Assembly (NCBI GenBank): GCA_020996635.1
Contig: JAJJBE010000091.1
Span: 1-64,000, forward strand
DNA: 64,000 nt
Direction of reading: 5' to 3'
Source of the DNA: Bathymodiolus brooksi methanotrophic gill symbiont
GTDB taxonomy: Bacteria > Pseudomonadota > Gammaproteobacteria > Methylococcales > Methylomonadaceae
Shown: piece after piece, positions 56,769 to 64,000 of the stretch
How the letters are laid out: each line of letters starts with the position of its first letter
How positions within the stretch are numbered: position 1 is the stretch's first letter
Program-made: the position numbers and the translations under genes
Notes under the pieces: model-generated
What the model was told of the DNA's origin: nothing
What the model saw: the letters and a program-made list of their open reading frames with translations, nothing else
Databases searched by the model: none

Positions 56769-59700
56769 TTATTCTTCCGCATTCAAAGCTTGCTTCAAAG
56801 CTTCTTCTGCATTAACTACTTCTTGGCTTACTTCTTCTTCAGCTGAAAGAATTGGCTCAGCCTCTAAAGCCTGCCTTTTTCTTCTTGCTTCATGATAGGC
56901 AAGCCCTGTTCCTGCTGGAATCAATCTTCCAACAATGACGTTTTCTTTCAGCCCATGTAAACCATCTTTCAAGCCTCTAACCGCTGCATCAGTTAATACA
57001 CGAGTAGTTTCTTGAAATGATGCCGCCGAAAAGAATGATTCAGTTGCCAATGAAGCCTTAGTGATACCCAATAAAATTGGATCAAAACTCACAGGAACTT
57101 TTCCTGCCTTTTCGAGCTTATCGTTCAACTCTTTTACAGCAGCTCGCTCAATTTGCTCACCCTTAGTGTAATCACTATCACCAGCAGCAGTCACTTCAAC
57201 TTTTCTAAGCATTTGACGAACAATAGCCTCAATATGCTTATCATTGATTTTTACGCCTTGTAAACGATAAACATCTTGAATTTCTTTCACTAAATAAGTT
57301 GTTAACTCAGTTACCCCGCGCAAACGCAGGATATCATGCGGTGTTAACTCACCTTCAGCAATTGTTTCACCTTTTTCAACAAACTCTCCTTCAAATACCG
57401 TAATATGACGCCATTTTGGTACCAAAGTTTCGTATTGCTCACCTTCAGTATCAGTAATTACAATACGTTGCTTGCCTTTTGTTTCCTTACCAAAAGAGAT
57501 AGCACCCGTTGCTTCAGCAAGAATCGCTGGATCTTTCGTTTTTCTTGCTTCAAATAAATCAGCAACACGTGGTAAACCCCCAGTAATATCACGAGTTTTA
57601 CTCGATTCCTGAGGTATTCTAGCCAAGACATCCCCAACCAGAATTTCACCACCATTCTTAACCGCTACAATCGCTCCAGCAGGTAGGATGTACTGGGCTG
57701 ACATTTCTGTATTTGGCAGCTTTAACTCTTCGCCATTTTCATCAACTAATTTTACTAATGGACGTAAATCCTTACCCGCTCCAGCTCTCTGCTTGGGATC
57801 AATCACTGTAATTGAACTTACACCAGTTAGCTCATCAGATTTCTCTTGTACAGTTATACCCGGTATAAAGTCCCCTAATTGAACAAAACCCGCTACCTCA
57901 GTAACCACTGGATGGACATGTGGATCCCATGTAACAACGATATCGCCCGACACCACTTCTGTGCCTTCTTTACAGGTTAACTCTGAACCGTAAGGAATTT
58001 TATATTTCTCTTTTTCACGACCATATTCATCCATTACCCCAACTTCACCTGAACGCGAAACCGCAACTAAGTTACCATTTCTATTCTCAATAGTTTTAAG
58101 GTTATGTAGCCTAATAGTTCCTTTTGATTTAACCTGAACATTACTAGTGGCAACTTGTCTTGATGCTGCCCCACCAATATGGAAGGTACGCATTGTAAGC
58201 TGCGTTCCTGGCTCACCGATCGACTGAGCAGCAATAACGCCTACAGCTTCACCACTGTTAACTAAATGTCCACGCCCTAAATCACGCCCATAACATTTAG
58301 CACAAACACCATGCCTATTATCACAAGTAATAATAGAACGAACCATAACATCATCAATACTATTTTTTTCTATTAGTGCAACATAATGCTCGTCTAGCAT
58401 CGTGCTGTCAGGCACAACGACCTCACCAGTAGAAGCATTTATTACATCACCAATAACAACCCGACCTAATACTCTCTCTGAAAGCGGCTCTACAACATCC
58501 CCCCCTTCAATAATAGGAGTCATTAGCATGCCGTTACTTGTGCCGCAATCAACACCATTAATAACTAGATCTTGTGCCACATCGACTAATCGACGCGTTA
58601 AATATCCGGCATTCGCAGTTTTTAATGCAGTATCAGCTAAACCTTTACGTGCTCCATGCGTTGAAATAAAGTACTGAAGTACATCTAATCCTTCACGGAA
58701 ATTCGCAGTAATTGGCGTTTCAATAATTGAACCATCTGGTTTTGCCATCAAGCCACGCATACCTGCTAGCTGTCTAATCTGTGCAGCAGAACCCCGCGCT
58801 CCTGACTCAGCCATCATAAAGATAGAGTTGAATGATTTTTGCTTTTGTATTGTGCCATCTTCAGCAACAACTTCATCTGTTCCTAGGGCATCCATCATCA
58901 CTTTAGCAACTTTTTCATTCGCATGAGACCAGATATCAACAACTTTGTTGTATCTCTCCCCATCCGTAACTAAGCCAGACTCAAACTGCTCTTGAATTTC
59001 TAATACTTCTGCTTCAGCATCCTCTAAAATTCCTGCTTTTTCAACTGGAATTTCCATATCATTAATACCAAAAGAAATACCCGAACGTGTCGCATATTTA
59101 AATCCAAGGTACATAATTTGATCGGCTAGAATAACAGTATCCTTGTTACCTAAATAACGGTAACTATAATCTAATAGACGAGAAATATTCTTTTTCGTCA
59201 TATCACAGTTAACCAACTCAAAAGGCATTCTGTCAGGAACTGCTTCCCATAACAATGCACGCCCTACCGTTGTCTCAACACGGACTCTTTTAGGCTCACT
59301 AAAGCCTCCCGTCGCCTCATCTCTAGTTCGCTCAAAAATTCTGACTTGAATTTTTGACTGCAACTCGATACTTTTAGCATCTAATGCAATGTGAATTTCA
59401 TCAGTACTAGCAAATATTGCACCATCACCTTTTGCATCTAATTTTTCACGAGTAATGTAGTACAAACCCAAAACAACATCCTGAGATGGGTTAATGATTG
59501 GCTCACCATTTGCAGGAGACAAAATATTGTTTGTCGCCATCATTAGTATTCTAGATTCAAGCTGTGCTTCGATTGATAAAGGTAAATGTACAGCCATTTG
59601 ATCGCCATCAAAATCCGCATTAAACGCACTACAAACCAAAGGATGCAAATTAATTGCCTTGCCTTCAATTAATATAGGTTCAAATGCTTGAATACCTAAC

Positions 59701-60992
59701 CTATGTAGTGTTGGCGCTCTATTTAGAAGGATTGGATGCTCACGACTTACTTCTTCAAGGATATCCCAAACTTCAGCGCCTTCACTTTCAACCATTTTCT
59801 TTGCTGCTTTAATGGTTGTCGCTAATCCGCGTAATTGTAATTTACTAAAAATAAATGGCTTGAAAAGCTCAAGTGCCATTTTTTTAGGTAAACCACATTG
59901 ATGCAATTTAAGTGTTGGACCTACAACGATCACAGAACGACCTGAATAATCAACTCGTTTACCTAATAAATTTTGTCTGAAACGCCCTTGCTTCCCTTTA
60001 ATCATGTCAGCAATTGATTTCAACGGACGACGATTTGTCCCCGTAATCGCACGACCACGACGACCGTTATCCAATAGGCCATCCACTGACTCTTGTAACA
60101 TTCTTTTTTCATTACGAATGATAATATCAGGCGCACTTAACTCTAAAAGACGATGTAAGCGGTTATTTCTATTAATAACTCGTCTATATAGGTCATTTAA
60201 ATCTGATGTCGCAAAACGTCCACCATCAAGTGGTACTAGAGGTCTTAGCTCAGGAGGCAGAACAGGTAATACATTCATCACCATCCACTCAGGTCTATTT
60301 TTAGACCCTAATAATGACTCTAGAACCTTTAGGCGCTTAGAAAATTTCTTAATTTTTGTTTCTGAATTAGTGCTATTGATCTCTTCTCTTAACTGATCAA
60401 CTTCAGCTTTAATATCAATGGCTTTAAGCAATGCATAAATAGCTTCTGCACCCATCTTAGCGACAAATTCATCACCATATTCTTCAAATGCATCTAGGTA
60501 TTCATCATCAGTTAGTAACTTCTTTCTTTCTAAAGGAGTCATGCCTTCTTCAAGAATTACAAATGATTCAAAATATAATACACGCTCAATTTCACGCAGT
60601 GTCATATCTAGCAATAAAGCAATACGTGATGGTAATGACTTTAAAAACCAAATATGTGCAACAGGCGTAGCAAGTTCAATATGCCCCATACGGTCACGAC
60701 GCACTTTCGATAATGTAACTTCTACGCCACATTTCTCACAAATAACTCCACGATGCTTTAAACGCTTATATTTTCCACATAAACATTCATAATCGCTAAC
60801 TGGACCAAAAATCTTTGCACAAAACAAACCATCACGTTCTGGCTTAAAAGTACGGTAATTAATGGTTTCTGGTTTTTTAACTTCCCCATAAGACCATGAT
60901 CTAATTTGGTTTGGTGACGCAAGGCCAATGCTAATTTCATCAAAATCAGCTGCTTTGTTCTGGCGTTTTAAGAAATTTAATAAATCTTTCAA
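56769..60992 (-). CDS. rpoC: RNA polymerase beta-prime subunit
   Basis: 1407 residues. [20 protein letters not shown], zinc site 1 ([19 protein letters not shown]), lid/rudder region, the active-site [16 protein letters not shown] with three aspartates, zinc site 2 ([19 protein letters not shown]), the trigger loop [12 protein letters not shown] and a C-terminal tail. It is 72 bases downstream of rpoB. Confidence 0.99.
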   Translation of the reverse strand: MKDLLNFLKRQNKAADFDEISIGLASPNQIRSWSYGEVKKPETINYRTFKPERDGLFCAKIFGPVSDYECLCGKYKRLKHRGVICEKCGVEVTLSKVRRDRMGHIELATPVAHIWFLKSLPSRIALLLDMTLREIERVLYFESFVILEEGMTPLERKKLLTDDEYLDAFEEYGDEFVAKMGAEAIYALLKAIDIKAEVDQLREEINSTNSETKIKKFSKRLKVLESLLGSKNRPEWMVMNVLPVLPPELRPLVPLDGGRFATSDLNDLYRRVINRNNRLHRLLELSAPDIIIRNEKRMLQESVDGLLDNGRRGRAITGTNRRPLKSIADMIKGKQGRFRQNLLGKRVDYSGRSVIVVGPTLKLHQCGLPKKMALELFKPFIFSKLQLRGLATTIKAAKKMVESEGAEVWDILEEVSREHPILLNRAPTLHRLGIQAFEPILIEGKAINLHPLVCSAFNADFDGDQMAVHLPLSIEAQLESRILMMATNNILSPANGEPIINPSQDVVLGLYYITREKLDAKGDGAIFASTDEIHIALDAKSIELQSKIQVRIFERTRDEATGGFSEPKRVRVETTVGRALLWEAVPDRMPFELVNCDMTKKNISRLLDYSYRYLGNKDTVILADQIMYLGFKYATRSGISFGINDMEIPVEKAGILEDAEAEVLEIQEQFESGLVTDGERYNKVVDIWSHANEKVAKVMMDALGTDEVVAEDGTIQKQKSFNSIFMMAESGARGSAAQIRQLAGMRGLMAKPDGSIIETPITANFREGLDVLQYFISTHGARKGLADTALKTANAGYLTRRLVDVAQDLVINGVDCGTSNGMLMTPIIEGGDVVEPLSERVLGRVVIGDVINASTGEVVVPDSTMLDEHYVALIEKNSIDDVMVRSIITCDNRHGVCAKCYGRDLGRGHLVNSGEAVGVIAAQSIGEPGTQLTMRTFHIGGAASRQVATSNVQVKSKGTIRLHNLKTIENRNGNLVAVSRSGEVGVMDEYGREKEKYKIPYGSELTCKEGTEVVSGDIVVTWDPHVHPVVTEVAGFVQLGDFIPGITVQEKSDELTGVSSITVIDPKQRAGAGKDLRPLVKLVDENGEELKLPNTEMSAQYILPAGAIVAVKNGGEILVGDVLARIPQESSKTRDITGGLPRVADLFEARKTKDPAILAEATGAISFGKETKGKQRIVITDTEGEQYETLVPKWRHITVFEGEFVEKGETIAEGELTPHDILRLRGVTELTTYLVKEIQDVYRLQGVKINDKHIEAIVRQMLRKVEVTAAGDSDYTKGEQIERAAVKELNDKLEKAGKVPVSFDPILLGITKASLATESFFSAASFQETTRVLTDAAVRGLKDGLHGLKENVIVGRLIPAGTGLAYHEARRKRQALEAEPILSAEEEVSQEVVNAEEALKQALNAEE

Positions 60993-61064
60993 GAGCTTAT
61001 CCCCTTATTTGTTATCTGGCTTAGACCAGAACTCAATGACTAAAAATATTTACTTTGCTTTTAC

Positions 61065-64000
61065 TTATTGCACTTCAATATTTATAGCTAATGAGCGAAT
61101 TTCTTTTAGTAATACGTTAAATGACTCTGGCATTCCAGCTTCAATCTTATGATTTCCATCAACAATATTTTTATACATACGTGTACGACCTGTTACATCA
61201 TCAGATTTAACAGTTAGCATTTCTTGTAATGTATATGCAGCTCCATAAGCTTGTAATGCCCATACTTCCATCTCTCCAAAACGCTGACCACCAAACTGTG
61301 CTTTACCACCTAATGGTTGCTGAGTAACAAGACTATATGGTCCTGTTGAGCGCGCATGCATTTTGTCATCAACTAAGTGATTTAGTTTCAACATATGCAT
61401 ATAGCCGACAGTGACATGACGCTCAAAGGCATCGCCAGTTAAACCATCATATAATTGAATTTGTCCAGTTTCAGGTAAGTCTGCTAATCTCAGCATATAA
61501 CGAATTTCTTCTTCTGAAGCACCATCAAATACAGGTGAGGCCATAGGCACACCGTATACTAGATTTTTACACATCTCTATAATTTCAGCATCAGTGAACG
61601 AATCAAGATCTTCTTTTTTACCACTATTGTTATAAATTTTATCTAAAAATCCACGCAATTCTTGAACCGCAGCTTTTGCTTCTAGCATTTTACCAATTTT
61701 GACACCTAAGCCTTTTGCTGCCCAGCCTAAATGTGTTTCAAGCACCTGCCCGACATTCATACGTGACGGTACACCTAGTGGGTTTAAAACAATATCAATT
61801 GGCGTTCCATCAGCTAAGTATGGCATATCTTCAATGGGGTTAATTCTTGAAATAACCCCTTTGTTTCCATGTCGTCCCGCCATTTTATCACCCGGCTGAA
61901 TACGTTTTTTAACGGCCAAATAAACTTTAACCATTTTCAACACGCCTGGTGCTAAATCATCACCCATGGTGATTTTTTTACGTTTTACTTCAAATTTTTC
62001 ATCAAACTCTTTGCGCAATTTAGTGATTTTAGCTGCTAATCCTTCCAACTGCACATTAAGCTCTTCTTCTTCCATTTTGATATTTGACCATTCAGAACGC
62101 TTGATTTCATCAAGGTATTCCTGAGCAATCACAGTAGAAGATTTAAGATTATTAGGACCTGAAAGCGCTTTTTTACCAATAATTAAATTTGCAGTACGTT
62201 GGTAAATATCTTTTTCAACAATCTTTAACTGATCATCAATATCTTTTTTATAGCTATTAATTGCGGCCGCTTCATTGGCTAATGCACGTTGATCTTTTTC
62301 CACACCATCACGAGTAAAAACTTGTACATCGATAACTGTTGCACGAATACTGCCTGGTACACGCAGAGATGTATCTTTTACATCTGCTGCTTTTTCACCA
62401 AAAATAGCTCTTAGTAATTTTTCCTCAGGTGTAAGCTGTGACTCGCCTTTAGGCGTCACTTTACCCACTAAAATATCACCACCTTTAACTTCAGCCCCAA
62501 CATAAACAATTCCTGACTCATCTAATTTAGATAGAGCTTCCTCACTTACATTTGGAATATCTGCAGTAATTTCTTCTGGGCTATGTTTTGTATCACGAGC
62601 AATACAAGTTTTCTCTTCAATATGAATCGAAGTAAAGCGGTCTTCCTTAACAACTCGTTCAGAAACTAAAATAGAATCTTCAAAGTTGTAGCCATTCCAA
62701 GGCATGAAGGCAATTAACATATTTTGACCTAATGCTAACTCTCCCATATCTGTAGAAGGGCCATCCGCCATAATATCCCCAGCAACAATCACATCACCCG
62801 TTTTAACTAATGGTTTTTGGTTGATACATGTATTTTGATTTGAACGCACATATTTAATTAAGTTATAAATATCTACGCCAGCTTCACCCGCTTCCGTCTC
62901 TGCATCACTAACACGGACAACAATACGGCTAGCATCAACAGTAGCGATGACACCACCACGCTTAGCAACAACCGTTACACCAGAATCTTTAGCAACAGTA
63001 CGTTCCATACCTGTACCAACGATAGGCTTCTCAGCTTTCAGTACTGGTACCGCTTGACGTTGCATGTTAGATCCCATTAAGGCTCTATTTGCATCATCAT
63101 GCTCTAAAAATGGCACGATTGAAGCCGCAACGGATACGATCTGCTTAGCAGAAACATCAATATACTCCACTGTTTCTGATTGCGCTAAAGTAAACTCATC
63201 TTTATGACGACAAGATACTAAACCTTTTAATAGGTTACCTTCTTCGTCAACCGGCGCACTTGCTTGCGCAATAACAAAATCACCTTCACTAATTGCTGAT
63301 AGGTAATCAATTTTATCGGTTACTACACCTTTATTAACTCGGCGACAAGGTGTTTCTAGGAAACCATATTCATTGGTTCTAGCATAAACAGCTAATGAGT
63401 TAATCAAACCAATATTTGGTCCCTCTGGTGTTTCAATTGGACATACTCTTCCATAATGAGTCGTATGTACATCTCGAACTTCAAAGCCTGCTCTTTCTCT
63501 CGCAAGACCACCCGGCCCTAGTGCAGAAACACGACGCTTATGTGTAACCTGAGATAATGGATTATTTTGATCCATAAACTGTGATAACTGACTTGAGCCA
63601 AAAAATTCTTTAACTGCAGCAGAAACTGGTTTTGCATTGATAATTTCTTGAGGCATCAAGCCTTCTGAATCAGCCAGTGTTAAACGCTCTCTTACCGCAC
63701 GTTCAACCCTTACCAAACCAACTCTAAATTGATTTTCAATCATCTCACCAACCGCTCTTACACGACGGTTACCTAAGTGATCAATATCATCAACGGTACC
63801 ATTACCATTTTTAATGCTGATTAGCTCTTTTAATACATTAATAATATCTTCTTTGCATAATGTACCTTCGCCTTTTGAGTCTTTTAACCCTAAACGACGG
63901 TTGAACTTCATTCTACCTACTGCAGAAAGATCATATCTTTCATTAGTAAAAAATAGATTATTGAATAAGTTTTCAGCCGATTCTTTAGTTGGTGGCTCAC
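61065..64000 (-). CDS. rpoB: RNA polymerase beta subunit (5' end outside window)
   Basis: About 978 C-terminal residues are present; the frame continues through the window edge ([20 protein letters not shown] upstream of [11 protein letters not shown]). The rifampicin pocket region [17 protein letters not shown] reads as sensitive type. [28 protein letters not shown] and the C-terminal [20 protein letters not shown] are canonical. It forms the core catalytic unit with RpoC, whose gene follows. Confidence 0.99.
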   Translation of the reverse strand, partial: EPPTKESAENLFNNLFFTNERYDLSAVGRMKFNRRLGLKDSKGEGTLCKEDIINVLKELISIKNGNGTVDDIDHLGNRRVRAVGEMIENQFRVGLVRVERAVRERLTLADSEGLMPQEIINAKPVSAAVKEFFGSSQLSQFMDQNNPLSQVTHKRRVSALGPGGLARERAGFEVRDVHTTHYGRVCPIETPEGPNIGLINSLAVYARTNEYGFLETPCRRVNKGVVTDKIDYLSAISEGDFVIAQASAPVDEEGNLLKGLVSCRHKDEFTLAQSETVEYIDVSAKQIVSVAASIVPFLEHDDANRALMGSNMQRQAVPVLKAEKPIVGTGMERTVAKDSGVTVVAKRGGVIATVDASRIVVRVSDAETEAGEAGVDIYNLIKYVRSNQNTCINQKPLVKTGDVIVAGDIMADGPSTDMGELALGQNMLIAFMPWNGYNFEDSILVSERVVKEDRFTSIHIEEKTCIARDTKHSPEEITADIPNVSEEALSKLDESGIVYVGAEVKGGDILVGKVTPKGESQLTPEEKLLRAIFGEKAADVKDTSLRVPGSIRATVIDVQVFTRDGVEKDQRALANEAAAINSYKKDIDDQLKIVEKDIYQRTANLIIGKKALSGPNNLKSSTVIAQEYLDEIKRSEWSNIKMEEEELNVQLEGLAAKITKLRKEFDEKFEVKRKKITMGDDLAPGVLKMVKVYLAVKKRIQPGDKMAGRHGNKGVISRINPIEDMPYLADGTPIDIVLNPLGVPSRMNVGQVLETHLGWAAKGLGVKIGKMLEAKAAVQELRGFLDKIYNNSGKKEDLDSFTDAEIIEMCKNLVYGVPMASPVFDGASEEEIRYMLRLADLPETGQIQLYDGLTGDAFERHVTVGYMHMLKLNHLVDDKMHARSTGPYSLVTQQPLGGKAQFGGQRFGEMEVWALQAYGAAYTLQEMLTVKSDDVTGRTRMYKNIVDGNHKIEAGMPESFNVLLKEIRSLAINIEVQ

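Overview
This window comes from a low-GC gammaproteobacterial chromosome. The evidence is the sspA-sspB pair, ihfA with an adjacent MerR-type gene, an infC-rpmI-rplT-pheST block, rapA, and def-fmt-rsmB-ntrYX. The species cannot be fixed from sequence alone; a methanotroph-like or marine gammaproteobacterium would fit the base composition and gene set, but that is a guess. There are two contrasting halves.

Bases 1-15,000 are accessory DNA. After a 5' transposase fragment, a decayed HPP-family membrane gene and a truncated TetR-type gene comes a run of eight attC-like recombination sites (1231-12611) separating gene cassettes. All attC sites point left (minus strand): stop codons of minus-strand genes abut or lie within about 10 nt of the right-hand R'' box, and the right arm carries the extra unpaired bases. 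No integron integrase is visible, so this is a CALIN-type array or one whose integrase lies outside the window. Cassettes hold a SHOCT membrane pair, an OLD-like ATPase, an ATPase plus TOPRIM pair, an AAA15 ATPase plus small toxin-like protein pair, a YaaW-family protein, a DUF262 plus HEPN pair, a membrane protein with a degenerate HNH-like zinc domain, and a dual-OB/DUF488/DUF4326 trio. The two ATPase pairs on the plus strand are inverted relative to the array and need their own promoters. The most unusual element is a 204-bp palindrome-rich sequence present in three near-identical copies (8771-8974, 12316-12519, 14330-14533), with two truncated relatives (2128-2165, 3824-3888). Its ends coincide with the integron crossover points, so it behaves like a gene-less cassette or an attC-targeting miniature element. 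A RayT transposase remnant and a tRNA-Pro(GGG) gene mark the right edge.

Bases 15,000-64,000 are core genome, almost entirely on the minus strand. Reading leftward from the right end: rpoB (partial)-rpoC, a strong promoter, then rpsL-rpsG-fusA-tuf-S10-spc-alpha ribosomal genes without a break to rplQ and a strong terminator. These are followed by def-fmt-rsmB-DUF4390-ntrY-ntrX, ffh, rpsP-rimM-trmD-rplS, rapA, a TPR-like gene, sodB, the only plus-strand core genes (sspA-sspB), thrS-infC-rpmI-rplT, pheS-pheT-ihfA-merR and tRNA-Pro. Points of note are an AUC start for infC, a hairpin with a U-run between a strong promoter and thrS, a 10-residue insertion in EF-Tu, an NtrX-like regulator without GAFTGA and with an altered Walker B, and a nested palindromic repeat at 24594-24905.

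Several gene starts were moved from the longest possible frame to a start supported by a ribosome binding site or family alignment: the SHOCT gene, the HNH-like gene, DUF488, dual-OB, thrS, sspA, sodB, def, rplV and infC.
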